Shown here: piece by piece, positions 32,255-45,241 of the stretch
How the letters are laid out: every line of letters starts with the position of its first letter
How positions within the stretch are numbered: the first letter of the stretch is position 1
NCBI GenBank assembly: GCA_023846275.1
Contig: JAIUJO010000236.1
Location: 506,001 to 570,000, forward strand
Source: Vanilla planifolia
Lineage: Eukaryota; Streptophyta; Magnoliopsida; Asparagales; Orchidaceae
Length of the DNA stretch: 64,000 nt
Reading direction: 5' to 3'
Made by a program: the position numbers and the translations under genes
The notes under the pieces: model-generated
Database searches by the model: none
Seen by the model: the letters and a program-made list of their open reading frames with translations, nothing else
What the model was told of the DNA's origin: nothing

Positions 32255-35200
32255 CTAAATAAAGTAGAGTAGAGTAGAGAAAAGCAGAGCAAAATAAAGT
32301 ACTGAAAAGTAGATGAAAGTAGAGATGAGTAGAGTAGACCAGAGTAGAGGAGAGTGGAGGAGAATAGAGCAGAGCAGAGAAAAATAAAGTAGAGCTGAGT
32401 GGTGTAGAGCCAGGTAGTCTAGGTTAGGCTAGGCTAGAATAGAATATAGTTGACCAGACTAGAGAAGAGTAGAGTAGAGCAGAGTAGATTAGATTAGGGC
32501 TAGGATAGGATAGCTTAAGCTAGACTTGGTTACAGTAGAGTAGAGTAGAGTACAGTAGAGTAAGGTAGAGAAAATTAGAGCTAGGTTAGGTTGGGTTAAG
32601 CTAGGCTAGGCTAGCATTGGGTAGGGTAGGATTTGTTAAAGTAGAGTAGAGTAGAGTATAGTAGAGTAGAGTAAAGTAGAGTAAATTAGAGTTAGACAAG
32701 GCTGTTAGGTTAGAGTAGAGTAGAATAGACCAGTGCAAAGTAGGGTATAGAAGAGAAAAGTAGAGCTGAGTAGAGTAGAATAGAGTAGAGTGAAAGAGAG
32801 TAGAGTAGACTAGAGTTGAGCAGAGTAGAGTAGAGTTACGTTAGGCTAGGCATGGCTAGGCTAGGCTAGGCTATGCAAGAGTAGGATAGAGTATAGTAGA
32901 GTAGAGTAGAATAGAGTAGAGTAAGGTTGAGTAGAGTTAGGTTGGGCTTGGCTATGCTAGGTTAGTGAAGAATAGAGTAGAGTAGAAAAGAGTAGAGTAG
33001 ATAAGAGTAGAGTAGGGTGGAGTAGAGTAATGTAGAGTTGAGCTAAGTTAGGGTTGGCTAAGCTAGAGTAGAGTAGAGTAGACTTGAGTTGAGTTAAGTA
33101 GAGTTTAGTAGAGGAGAGGTAGAGTAAAGTAGAATAGTGTAGAGAAGAGTAGACCAGAGTAGAGCAAAGCAGAGTAGAGGAAAGATGAGTAGAGTAGAGC
33201 ATAGTAGAGCATAGCACTATAGAGAAAGTAGAACATGACATAGTAGAGAAAAGTATAATAGATTAGGTAGAGTAGAATAGGGAAGAGTAAAATAGAGTGA
33301 GGTTAGGCAATGTTAAGCTAGGCTAGGCAAGCTAAGAGTTGAGTAGAGTAGAGTATAGTAGAGTAGATCAGAGTAGGGTAGAGCTAGGTTAGGTTTGATA
33401 AGGTTATGTTAGAGTTGATTAGTGTAGAGTAGACTATGGTAGAGTAGATTAGAATAGAGTAAAGTAGAGTCGAGTGGAGCTAGGTTAGGTTAGCTAGGGT
33501 AAGCTCAACAAGGCTAGCTCAGGCTAGAGCAGAGCAGAGTAGTGTATTGTAAGGTTAAGCTAGGCTATGTTAGAGTATAATAAAAGTAAAGTGGAGTTGA
33601 GTAGAGCAGAGTAGAGCAGAGTAGAGCAAAGCAAAGTCAAGTAGAGTAGAGTATTACTGAGTAGAGCAAAGTATAGTAGAGAAGAGATTATTAAAGCAAA
33701 GAAGAATAGAGTAGAAAAGAATAGAGTTTAGCAGAACAAGGTTAGGCAAGGCTGAGCTAAGTTACGCTAGGCTAGAGTAGAGTAGAGTAGAGATAGGTTA
33801 GGTCAAAGTAGATTAGAGTAGAGTAAATGAGAATATAGTTAGTTTTGGCTAGTCTAAGCTAGGCTAGGTTGGGCTAGGCAAGAGTAGAGTAGAATTGAGT
33901 AGTACAGAGTAGAGTAGAGTAGAGTAGAGCTATGTAAAGCTAGGCTAGAATAGGCTAGGTTGTAATAAAATAGAGTAGAGTAGAGCAGAGTAGAACATAG
34001 GAGAGTAGAAGAGAGCCTAGTAGAGCTGAGTAGAGTAGAGCAGAGTAGAGTTGAGTAGAGCAGAGCAGAGTAAAGTATATTAGAGAAAGGTAGAGCAGAG
34101 AATAGTAGAGCAGAGTAGAGCAAAGCTGAGAAAACATAGTTTACTTGAGAATATGCTAGGCTACGCTCGACTAGAGTATAGTTGAGTAGGGTAGAGAAGG
34201 GTCAGGCAAGGCAAGACTAGGCTAGGTTAGAGTAGAACATAGTAGAGCAGAGTTGAGTAAAGTATAGTAGAGTAGAGCTAAGATAAACTAAGCTAGGGTA
34301 GGCTAGGCTAGGCGAGAGTATAGTAGAGTAGAGTAGAGCTTGACTAGGTTAGGCTATAGTACAGTAGAACAGAGTAGAGTATAGCAGAGCAGAGTCGAGT
34401 AGAGCAAAGCAGAGCAGAGCAGACAAGAGCAGGGAAGAGCTAGGTTAGGCTAAGCTAGGCTCGACTAGGTTAGAGTAGAGTAGAGTATAGTAGAGTTGAG
34501 TAGAGTAGAATAGGGTAGAGCCAGGTTAATTTAGGCTAGGCTACGGTAGAGTAGAGTATAGTAGGTTAGAGCTAGGTTAAGCAAGGCTAGGTTAGTCTAT
34601 GGTAGGTTAAGCTAGGCTAGGCTAGGCTAGAGTTGAGTAGAGTCGACTAGAGTAGAGTAGAGTAGAGGTAGGTTAGGCTAGGCTAGGCTAGAGTATATTA
34701 GAGTAGAGTAGAGTGGAGTGGAATAGAGCAGATTGGAGTAGAGTAGAGTAGAGCAAAGTATAGTAGAGTAGAGTAGAGTAGAGTTGTGAAGAGTTGAGTA
34801 GAGAAGAGATGGAAAGAGTACAATAGAGTAGAGCAGAAAGGAGTAGAGTAGAGTAGAGCAGAGCTAGGTTAGGTGAGGTTGAGCTAGGCTTGGCTAGAGT
34901 AGAGTAGAGTATAGTGTAGTTATGTTAAGTTAGGATAGGCTAGGCTATAATAGAGTAGAGTAGACTAAAGTAGAGTTAAGCTAGTTTAGACAAGGCTAGG
35001 CTAGGCTAGGTTAGGTTAGGTTAAGCAAGATTATAATAGAGTTGGGAAGAGTAAAGTGGAGCTAGGTAAGGCTAGGGTAGGCTAAGATAGGTTAGAGCAA
35101 AACATAGTAGAGTAGAGTGGAGTAGAGGAGAGCAGAGGAGAGTTGAGCTAAGCAGGGCAGAGCAGAGTGCAACAGAGAAGAGAAGAGCATAATAGAGTAG

Positions 35201-35950
35201 AGAAGAGTAGAGAATAGTAGAATAGAGCAGAGTAAAGAAGAGTAGAGAAAAGTAGAGAAAAACTAGGTTAGCCTAAGATAGACTATGCTAGGCTAGGCTA
35301 GGCTAAAGTAGAGTACAATTAGGTATAGCAAGGTTAGGCTAAGCTAGACAAGGCCAGGTTAGAGTAGAGAAGAGTAGAGTAGAGAAAAGTAGAACAGTGT
35401 AGAGCTTTGTTAGGCTAAGCTAGGATAGGTTAGGGTAGGCTAGGCTAGGCTTTGCTAGAATAGAGTAGAGCAAAGTAGAGCTCAGTTAGGCTAGGCTTGG
35501 CTAAGCAAAAGTAGAGTAGAATAGAGCAGAGCAAAGTAAAATAGAGCATAGTAGAGCAGAATAGCAAAGTAAAGCAGAGTAGAGTAGAGTAGGGTAAAGT
35601 AGAGTAAAGCAAAGTGGAGCAGAGCAAAGCAAAGCAAAGCAGAGCAAAGCAGTGTAGAGTAGAGCTTGGCAAGGCTAGGTTAGGCTAGGCTAGGATAGAG
35701 TAGAGTATAATATAGTATAGTATAGTAGAGTCGAGTAGAGTAAGGTTTGGCTAGGCTAGGCTAGAGTAGAATAATGTAGTGTAGAGTAGAGTAGAGTATA
35801 GTAGAGTATAGTAAAGCAGAGTAGAGCAGAGTAGAGTAGAGAGAAGAGTAGAATAAAATAGAGCTAAGTGAGGTACAGTTAAGCAAAACATAACAGAGTG
35901 GAGCAGAATAGAGCAGAGCAGAGTTAGGATAGGTTAGGCTAGGTTTGGAT

Positions 35951-35980
35951 AGAGTTGAGTAGAGTTGAGTAGAGTTGAGT
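35951..35980 (+). repeat. Three tandem copies of a GAGTTGAGTA-type decamer
   Basis: The dimer of TAGAG and TTGAG units is repeated three times without error (AGAGTTGAGT at 35,951, 35,961 and 35,971), another case of amplification by two pentamers. Confidence 0.88.
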
Positions 35981-36720
35981 AGAGAAGAGTAGAGTAGAGC
36001 TAGGTTAGGCTAGGCTACACTAGATTAAGTTAGGTTAGAGTATAGTGGAGTAGAGTGGAGTAGAGTAGAATAGAGTAAAGTAGAGTTAAGTAGCATAGAG
36101 CTTGGTTAGGCTAGGCTAGGATAAGGTAGACAGGCTAGGCTAAATTAGGGTGGAGTAGACTTGAGTAGAGTAGATTAGAGCTAGGTTGTGCTAGGCTAGG
36201 CTAATGTACAACAGAGCAGAGTGGAGTAGAGTAGAGTAAAGCAAAATAGAGAAAATTAGAGTAGGGTTGAGCATAGCATAGTAGAGAAAGATAGAGAGAA
36301 GAGCAAAAAAAGCAGAGTAGAGTAGAGCTAAGTTAGGCTATGTTAGGCAAGGCTAGAGTAGAGTAGGGTAGAGAAGAGCAGAGCTTAGTAGAGAAGAGTA
36401 GTGTTAGGTTAGGCTAGGCTAAGCTAAAGTAGAGTAGAGTTGAGTAGAGTAGAGTTGATTAGAGTAGTAGAGAGCTACATTTGGTTAAGGTGGGCTAGGC
36501 TAGGCTAAGCTAAGCTAGGCTAAAGTAGTATTTTAGAGTAGAATAAAGTGGAGTAGAGCTTGTTTAAGCTAAAGAAGGCTAGGTTTGGCTAGGTTAAGCT
36601 AGGCTAGAGTAGAGTATTGTAGAGTAGAGTAGAGGAGAGTAGTGTAAAACTAGGTAAGGTTAGGTTAGGTTAGGCTAGGTTTGGCTATCTTAGAGTGCAA
36701 TAAAGTACAATAGAGTAGAG

Positions 36721-36774
36721 TAAAGAAGAGGAGAGCTGAGGAGAGTAAAGAAGAGGAGAGCTAAGGAGAGTAAA
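36721..36774 (+). repeat. 25-bp tandem duplication in a purine-rich R-block
   Basis: TAAAGAAGAGGAGAGCT occurs at 36,721 and 36,746. The two 25-base copies differ at one position (GCTGAGG against GCTAAGG), so this is a recent duplication of five pentamers. Confidence 0.85.
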
Positions 36775-38048
36775 GTAGAGCAGAGCAGAGTAAAGTAAAG
36801 AAGAGTAGAATAGAGATGAGTAGAGTAAAAAAAAATAGAGTAGAGCAAAGCAGAGTATGGAAAAGCTAGGTTAGGCTAGGATATGCTAGGCTAGGCCAAG
36901 TTAGGCTAGGCTAGAGTAGAGCTAGTTAGGTTAGGCTAGGCTAAGCTAGGTTAGAGTAGAGTATAATAGAGTAAAGTATAGTAGAGTAGAGCTAGATTAG
37001 GCTAAGCTTGCCTAAGCTAGGGTAGGCTTGGCTAGAGTATAATAGAGTAGAGTAAAGTAGAGTAGAGTATAGTAGAGCTTAATTAGGCTAGGCAAGGCTC
37101 GATGAGGCTAGGATTTGCTAGGCTAGAATTGAGTACAATAAAGTAGAGCAGAGTAGAGTAGATCATATTAGAGCATAGTATAGCAAAATAGAGTAGAGTA
37201 GAACAGAGTAGAGTAGAGTAGAGTAGTGCTAGGTTAGGCTAAGCTAGGCTAGGCTAGGCTAGGTAAGAGTATAGTATAATAGAGTAGAGCACTTTAGAGT
37301 ATAGTACATTAGAGTAGAGTAAAATAGAGTTGAGCTAGGTTAGGGTAGGCTAGGCAAGGATAGCGTAGGTTGGGCAAGGTTAGGCTAGGCTAGAGTATAG
37401 TACAGTAGAGTAGAGAAGAATATAGTGGCATAGAATATAATATAGTAGAGTAGAGCATAGTATAGCATAACAGGCCAAAGCAAAGTGGAGTATAGTTATG
37501 TAGAGCAGAGTTTAGTATAGTAGTGTAGAGCTAGGATTGGCTAGAGTAGAGTAAAGTAAAGTAGAGCTATGTTAGGCTTGGCTAAAGTAGGCTAGGCTAG
37601 GCTAGACTAGAGTAGAGTAGAGCTAGTTTAGGTTCAGCTAGCTTAGGCTAGGCTAAACTATGATAGTGTAGAGCAGAGCAGAGTAGAGTGGAGTAGAGCA
37701 GAGTAGACCAGAGAAGAGTAGAGTAGAGCAGAGTAGAGTAGGATAGAGTAGATTGGAGTAGAGAAGAGTAAAGTTGAGCTAGGTTTGGTTAGGTTAGGAT
37801 AGAGTAGAGTAGAGTAGAGTAAAATAGGTTAGGCTAGGCTAAAGTAGAGCATAATAGATTAGAATAGAGTAGAGTATAGCATAGTAGAAAAAAGTAGAGT
37901 AGAGTAGAGTTGAGTATTGTAGAGTAGAGTAGAGTAGAGTAGAGCAGAGCAGAGTAGAGTATAATAGAGAAGAGCAGATGGGAGGAGAGGAGAGTAAGAG
38001 AGAGCAGAGGAGATTAGATCAGAGTAGAGTAGAGTAGAGAACAATAGA

Positions 38049-38072
38049 GTTGACCTGAATAAATATAGGACA
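38049..38072 (+). other. AT-rich non-array island with AATAAA
   Basis: TGACCTGAATAAATATAGGA departs from the unit families for about 20 bases. AATAAA lies at 38,058-38,063. It follows a GGAGA-type tract (about 37,980-37,994) by about 60 bp. Nothing around it resembles a gene, so a polyadenylation role is not proposed. Confidence 0.5.
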
Positions 38073-38741
38073 AGTAGAGCAGAATAGAGCAGAGTAGAAA
38101 AGAGTAGACTATAGTATATTAGAGCTTAGTTAAGTTATGTTAGGCTAAGCTAGGCTATGCTAGAGTAGAGTGGTAGAGTAGAATAGAGTAGAGTGTACTG
38201 GAGCTAGGTTCAGCTTGGTTCGGTTAGGCTTGGCTAAGCAAAGCTAGAGTAGAGTAGAGTACTGTAGAGTAGAGCAAGGAAGGGTAGAGTAGAGTAGAGG
38301 ATAGCAGAATAGAGCATAGTAGAGCAAAGCAAAGTAGAGCTGAATAGAGTATAAGAGTAAAGTAGAGTAATATAGGGGAGAGTTGAGTAAAGCACAATAG
38401 TTTAGAGTAGAGCATAGAAGAGTAGAGTGGGGTAGAAGTAAGTTATTCGATGCTAGGCTTGTCTAGGCTCAAGTAAAGTAGAGTAGAGTAGAGCTCGGTT
38501 AGGCTAGGCTAGGCTAGGCTAAGCTGGGCTAGACTAGGCTATGCTAGAGTCGAGTAGAGTATAGTAGATTAGAATAAAGTAGAGCTAGTGTAGATAAGGC
38601 TAGGCTTTGTTAGGCTAGAGGACAATAGAGTAGGGTAGAATAGAGTAGAGTAAAGTAGAGTACAGTAGACTAGAATAGAGAATAGTAGAGTGGAGTAGAA
38701 TAGGGTAGAGTTGAGTAGAGTAGAGTAGAGTAGAGCAGAGT

Positions 38742-38806
38742 AGAGGAGAGGAGAGGAGAGTTAAGGAGAGGAGAGAAGAGTAGAATAGATCTTAATAAAT
38801 GTTAAC
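38742..38806 (+). repeat. GGAGA tract followed by an AT-rich island
   Basis: Purine runs at 38,742-38,760 and 38,763-38,780 are followed by GATCTTAATAAATGTTAAC at about 38,788-38,806, which does not fit either pentamer family. AATAAA is at 38,794-38,799. The same order, purine tract then AATAAAT island, occurs 736 bp upstream. Confidence 0.6.
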
Positions 38807-41635
38807 AGAGTAGGTAGAGTAGAGCATAGAAGAGTAGAGAAGAGTAGAGAAATGCAGAGCAGAGTAGAGTAGAGCATAACAGAGCAGAGTAGAGCATAGT
38901 AAAGTAGAGCAAAGTAGAGTAGAGTATAATAGAGTAGAGAAAATTTGAGTATAATAGACTAGAGCAGAGCATAGTTGAGCAGAGATAGGTTAGGCTCAAC
39001 TAGGCTAATGTAGAGTAGAATAAAGTAGAGTAGAGTAGAGTAGAGTAGAGTAGAGTAAAGAAGAGTTAGGTTAGGCTAGGCTAGGCTATGTTTGAGTTAT
39101 GTAGAGTAGAGTGGAGTAGAGTAGAGTAGAGTAGAGTAAAGTAGAGTAAAGTAGAGATAGGTTTGGTTGGGCGAAGCTAGGCTTGGCTACGCTAAGCTAA
39201 GCTAGGTTCGACTAGGCTAGGCTAGAGTAGAGAAGAGTATAAAAGATTAGAGTAGAGTAGAGTAAAATAGAGTAGAGTAGAGTAGAGTAGAGCTAGGTTA
39301 GGCAAGGTTAGGCTAGAGTAGAGTAGAGTGGAGTAGAGCATTGTAGAATAGAATAGAGTAGAGCTGAATAGAGTAGGTTAGAGCAAAGAAAAGTAGAACA
39401 AAGAAGAACTAAGTTAGGTTAGTCTAGGCTATAATAGAGTAGAGTAGGGTAGAATGGTGTAGGGCTAGGTTAGGTTATGCTAGGCTTGGCTAGAATATAA
39501 TAGAGTAGAAGAGAATAGAGCATAGCTAAGCAGAGTAGAGTAGAGTAGAGCAAATTAGAATAGAATAGAGCATTATAGAGTAGAGTTGAGCAGAGTTTGG
39601 TTAGGCTAACCTAGGATTAGCTAGGGAAGGGCTTGCTTAGGCTAGGCTAAGCTAGGATAGAGTAAAGTAGAGTAGATTAGAGCTAGGTTAGGCAACACTA
39701 AGCTTGGCTAGGTTAAAGAAGAGTAGAGTAGAGTAGAGTGGATTAGAGTGGAGTTGAACAGTGCTAGGATAGGCTAAGCTAGGCTAAGGTAGGTTAGGCA
39801 AGGCCAGGTTAGAGTATAGTTGAGTGAAGTAGAGTAAAGTAGAGTAGAGTAGAGTAGAGTAGAGTGTAGTAGAGTAGAATAGAGTAGAGTAGAGTAAAGT
39901 AGAGCACAACTTGTTTAGGCTAGGCTAGGCTAGAGTATAGTAGAGCAGAGTAGAGCAGAGCAGAGTTGAGAATAATATAGTAGAGCATAATAGAATACAG
40001 AAGAGTAGAGTAGTACAAAGTAGAGCAGAGTAAAGTAGAGCTGAGAAGAGTAGAGTATAATAAGGCTAGGTTAGGCTAAGCTAGGCTGGGTTAGGTAAGG
40101 TTAGAGTAGAGTAGAGTAGAGTAGAGTAGAGTTGAGTAGACCAGAGTAGAGCATAGTATAATAGATTAGAGTATATTAGAGTAAAGTAGAGTAAGGCTAG
40201 GTTAGGCTAGGCTAAGCTCTAAACTTGGTTCAGCTAGGCTCGACTAGAGTAGAGTAGAGTTGAGTAGAGCTAGGTTAGGTTTGGCTAGGCTAGGTAATAC
40301 TTGGCTGAAGTATAGTAAAGGAGAGTACACCAGAGTAGAGCAGAGCAAAAAGGATTAAAAAAAGTAGAGTATAGTAGAGCAAAGAAGAACATAGTAGAGT
40401 AGAGTAGACCTAGGTTAGGCTAGGCTAGGTTAGGCTAGGTTAGTATAGGCTAGAGTAGTGTAGAGCATAGCAAGGTAGAGTAGAGTAGAGTAGAGTAGAG
40501 CAGAGCAAAGCACAAAAGGCTAGAATAAAGCAAAGTAGAGTAGAACAGAGAAGTGCTAGGTCAGGATAGGCTAAGGTAGAATAAAGTAGAGTAGATTAGA
40601 GTAGAGTAGAGTAGAGCTTTGTTAGGCTAAGCTAAACTAGGCTAGAGTAAAGTAGGGTAGAGGAGAGCAAAGTAGATGGAAGTAGAGTAGAGATGAGCAG
40701 AGTAGAGTAGAATTTAGTAGAGTAGAGTAGAGTAGAGTAGAGCATTGTAGAGGAGAGATTGGTTAGGCTAAGCTTTTGCTAGGATGGAGTAGAGTGAAGT
40801 AGAGCTAAGTTAGGCTAGGCTAAGTTAGAGTGGAGTTGAGTAGAGTAGAGTGGAGTGGAGTAGAGGAGAGTAAAGTAAGGTGGACCTAGGTTGGGTTAGG
40901 TTCGACTAGTCTAGGATAGGCTACATTTTGCTAGGGTAGGCTAGGTTAAGCTAGAGTAAAGTAAACTAAAGCAGAGTAGAGTAGCGTAGAGTAGAGCTAG
41001 GTTAGGCTAGGGTCAGTTGGAGTATAATGGAGTAGTGTAAGGTAGAGTAGAGCGAAGTAGAGCAGAGCAAAGTAGATCACAATAGAGTAGAGTAGAGCAG
41101 AGCAGAGCAGAGTTGAGCTAGGTTAGGTTAGTTAAGCTAGGCTAGACTAGGGTAGGCTAGATTAGAATTAATAAGTGTAGAGCTATAATCAGCTAGCTTT
41201 GGTTAGGGTAGAGTAGAGTAGAGTAGAGTATAGTAAAGTAGAGTAGAGTAGAGTATAATATAGAAGAGTTTCGTAGAGTAGAGTAGAGCAGAGCATAGTT
41301 AGGTTAGGCTAGGCTAGGCTAAGGTAGGCTAGCCTAAGCTTGGCTTGAGTAGAGTAGAGTATAGCAGAGTAGCATAAAGAAGAGTAGAGTAGAGCAGAGC
41401 TCAGTTAGGCTAGGCCAGTCTAGGCTAGGCTAGACTAGAGTAGAGTAGAGTAAAGCAGAGTTGAGTAAGACTGAGTAGAGCAGAGCAGAGAAGTGCTGAG
41501 CAGAGTAGAGTAGAACAGAGAAAAGTAGAGAAGAGTAGAGTAGAGCATGGTAGAGCAAAGCATAATAGAGATAGGTTACACTGAGCAATATTAGGCGAGG
41601 CTAAGATTGGCTTGGTTAGAGTAGAGTAGAGTAGA

Positions 41636-41708
41636 GTATAGTATAGTATAGTATAATATAGTATAGTATAGTATAGTATAGTATTGTATAGTATTCTATA
41701 GTATAATA
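41636..41708 (+). repeat. AGTAT (TATAG) homogeneous tract
   Basis: About 14 consecutive TATAG-type units with a few substitutions (TATAA, TATTG, TATTC). It is the longest run of this variant in the window and lies between two G-blocks. It looks like a local expansion of a single mutant unit. Confidence 0.9.
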
Positions 41709-44500
41709 GAGCTAAGTTAGGCTAGGTTAGGTTAGAGTAAACTAGTTGATGTTAGGGTAGAGTAGAGTATAGTATAGCGAGGTTAGGTTAGGCTTGGCTA
41801 GACTAGGCTAGGGTAGGCTAGAGATTAGTAGAGTATAATAGACTAGAACAGAGTACAGAAGAGTAATGCAAAGTATAGAAGAGTAGAGCAAAGCAGGGTA
41901 GAGTGAATTAAAGTAGAGCAAAGTTAGGTTAGGCTAGAGTAAAGTAGAGTAGAGTAGAGCTAGGTTAGGCAAGGCTAGGCCCTATTAGGTTAAAGTAGAG
42001 TAGTCTAGACAAGAGTAGAGGAGAGCAAAGTAGAGTAGAGCAAAGTTGAGTAGAGTGGAGCATAGTAGAGTAGAGCAGAGTAGAGCAGAACAGAGTAAAG
42101 AAAAGTAGAGTAGAGCTTAGTTGAGTAGAGTAGAGAAGAGTAAAGGGTAGCATAGCAAGGCTAGGATAGGTTAAGCTAGGCTAGGCTAGAGTAGAATGGA
42201 GTAGAGTTGAGTAGAGTAGGGTTGAGTAGAGTAGACTATAGTAGAGTACAGCAAGGTTAGGATAGGTTAGAGTAGAGTATAATAGAGTATAGCAAAGCTA
42301 GGTTTGGCTAAGCGAGGCTAGGGAAGGTTAGGCTAAGTTATGTAAGGCTAGAGTAGAGTATAGTAGAGTATAATATAGTAGAGTAGAGTAAAATAAAGCT
42401 AGGTTGGGCTAGGAAAGGCTAAAGTACAGTAAAGTAGAGTAGAGTAAAGCGAAGCAGAGCAAAACAGAGCAGAGCAGAGTAAAGTAGAGTAGTGCAGAGC
42501 AGAGCTTAGTAGAGTAAGGTTTGGCTAAGCTAGGTGAGGCTTCATAGAGCTATGCTAGGCTAAGCTAAGCTAGACTACAATAGAGTAAATTAGAGTAGAT
42601 AAGAGATAGGTTTAGCTAAGCTAGGGTAAGCTTGGTTAAAGTAGAGTAGAGTAGAGTCAAGTAGTGTAGAGCAAGGTTAAGCTAAGCTAGGCTAGCTAAA
42701 ATAAAGTAGTGCATAGTAGAGTATAGTAGAGTGGAGCTCAGTTATGCTAAACAAGACTAGGCTAGGAAAGGCTAGATCATAGTAGAGTAGAGTGAAGTAG
42801 AGCACATTTGAGTAGAGTAAGAGCAAAGAAGAGCAGAGTAGAGCAGAGATGAGTAGAATGGAGCAGAGTAGAGCAGAGCAGAGCAGAATAGAGCAAAGCC
42901 GAGTTGAGCATAATAGAGTTGAGTAGAGTAGAGCAAGGTTAGGCTAAGCTAGGATGGGTTACAGTAGAGTAGTGTAGTGTAAAGTAGAGTATAGTAGAGT
43001 ATAGTAGAGTAGAGTAGAGTACCGAAGAGTAGAGTAGAGCTAAGTTAGGCTAGGTTAGGCTAGGTTAGGCGAGGCTATAGTAGAGTGGGGTAAAGTGGAG
43101 TAGAGTAGAGTTATGTTAGTTTAGATTAGGATAGGCTAGGCTAGGATCGGTTAGGCTAGGCTATGCAAGGCTGGGCTAGGCTAGGCTTTGCTGAAGTAGA
43201 GTAGAGCAATGTAGAGTAGAGCAGAGTAAAGAAGAGCAGAGTAGATTAGAGCAAGGTTAGGCTAGGTTAGGCTAGGCTAGGCTTTGCTAGGTTATGCTTG
43301 GCTAGAGTCGATTAGAGTAGAGTTGAGTTAGGTTAGGATAGTAAAGGGTAGGCCTGAGTGGAGTAGTGCGGAGTAGTATAGAGTAGAGTAGAGTAGAGTA
43401 GAGAATGACATAATGGAGCAGAGTAGAGTAGCGTAGAGTAGTGCAGAGAAGAGTATAGTAGAGCAGCGCACAAAAAGCAAAGAAAAAGCAAAGTAAAGTT
43501 TTGTTAGGCTTTGCGAGGCCAGAGCAGAGTAGAGTATAGTAGAGAAGAGCTTGATTAGGCTTAGCTAGGTTATGCTAGGCTAAAGTAGAACAAAGCAAAG
43601 CAGAGTTGCACAGAGTAGAGCATAGTAAAATAGAGCAGAGTAAACCAGAGCAAACCTAGGTTATGCTTGACTAAGCTAGGCTAGGCTAGAGTAGAGTAAA
43701 GGAGAGTATAGTAGAGTAGAGTGGAGCTAGGTTAGGCTAACTAACCTAGGCTAGGCTAAAGTAAAGATTAACACAGAGTAGAGCAAAGCACAGTAGAGTA
43801 GAGCAGAGTGGAGCAGAGCAGAGAAGAGCAGAGCAGAACATAAAAAAGCAGAGCAGAGTATAGGAAAGTAGAGTAGAGAAAAGTATAGTAAAGTTAGGTT
43901 ATGCTAGGCCAGGTTAGGCCAAGCTAGACTAGTGTAGATTAGAGCTCAGTTGGGCTTGGTTAGGCTAGGCTTGCTTAGAATGGAGTTGAGTAGAGTAGAG
44001 TATAGAACAATAGAATAGAGTAGAGTAGAGTATAGTAAAGAAAGGTTAGGCTAGGCTAGGCTTTGCTATGCTAAATTAGGCAAGGCTAGGCTAGAGTAGA
44101 GTAGAGTAGAGCTTGGTTAGGCGAAGCTAAGGTATGTTGGAGTAGAGTAGTAGAGTCAAGTGGAGTAGAGTATAGTAGTGTAGAGTAGAGCTTGGTGAGG
44201 CTAGGCTAGGCTAGGTTAGAGTGGAGTAGGGTGGAGTAGAGTAGAATAGAGTAGAGTAGAGCAGAGTCGAGTAGAATAAAGTAGAGGTGAGGAGAGGAGA
44301 GGAGCAGATAGCAGAGCAAAGTAGAGCAGAACAGAGCGAAAGAGTGGAGCAGAGCTATATAGTAGAGTAGAGTTGTGTAGAGTAGAGCATAGCAAGAGCA
44401 AATTATAATAAAGTAGAGCTAGGTTAGGCTAGGACAGGCTCAAGTAGAGAAGAGTAGAGTAGAGTAGAGTAGAGTAAAGTTGAGCTAGATTAGGCTAGGC

Positions 44501-44829
44501 TGGTGTATTGTAAAGTAGAGTAGAGTAGAGTAGAGATGAGTAGAGTAGAGAAGAGTAGAGTAAAGTAGAGTAAAGTAGAGTAAAGTAGAGTAGAGAAGAC
44601 AAGAAGATAGGATATAAGAGGAGAGGTGAGGAGAGGAGAGTAGAGTAGAGCAGAGCCAAGTAGAGCATAGTAGAGTAGAGCAGAGATGAGAAGAGTAGAG
44701 TATAATAGAGCAGAGTAGAGTAAAGTAGTGTAGAGAAAAGCATAATAGAGTAGAGGAGAGAAAAGAAGAGTAGAGAAAAGTATAAGTGAGGATGAGGAGC
44801 AGAGGAAAGTAAAGGAGAGTAGAGTAGAG
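44501..44829 (+). repeat. Long R-block with GGAGA-type tract
   Basis: About 330 bp of R units without a G-block. A GGAGA and GGTGA tract lies at about 44,610-44,641. Just upstream, at about 44,284-44,306, a shorter tract of the same kind occurs in the neighbouring R-block. The minus-strand open frame at 44,495-44,743 is repeat translation. Confidence 0.78.
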
Positions 44830-45232
44830 CTTGGTTAGGCTAAGCTAAGCTAAGCTAGAGTATAGTAGAGTAGAGTAGAGTAGAACTAGGTTAGGCTAAG
44901 TTAGGTTATACTATTATGGAGTAGAGTATAGTAGAGTAGAGAAGAGTATAATAGAGTAGAGTAGAGTAAAGCAGAGTTGAGTAGAGTAGAGAAGAGTAGA
45001 GTAGAGCATAGAAAAGAGTGGTGTAGAGAAGAGCAGAGTGGAGTAGAGCATGGTTAGGATAAGCAAGGCTATACTAAGTTAGAGTAGAGTATAGTAGAGT
45101 AGACTAGAGTAGAGCTAGTTAAGCTAGACTTGGTTAGCCTAGTGTAGGCTAAGGTAGGCTAGGTTAGGCTAGGTTAGGCTATGCTAGGCTATAGTAGAGT
45201 ATATTGGAGTAGAGTAGAGTAGAGTAGAGCTA

Positions 45233-45241
45233 TTTTTTTTT
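45233..45241 (+). other. Nine-T run at a G-block entry
   Basis: The longest homopolymer in the window. It follows AGAGCTA and precedes AGGCTATGCC, so it occupies the place where the TTAGG-bearing entry word normally lies. Confidence 0.85.

Noticed and set aside
38058-38063. AATAAA as a polyadenylation signal
   Set aside because: There is no upstream coding or transcript-like sequence on the plus strand, where stops occur every few codons. The motif lies in a short AT-rich island inside the satellite.
41636-41708. TATA-rich promoter
   Set aside because: The run is a homogeneous TATAG expansion without any downstream gene or initiation context.
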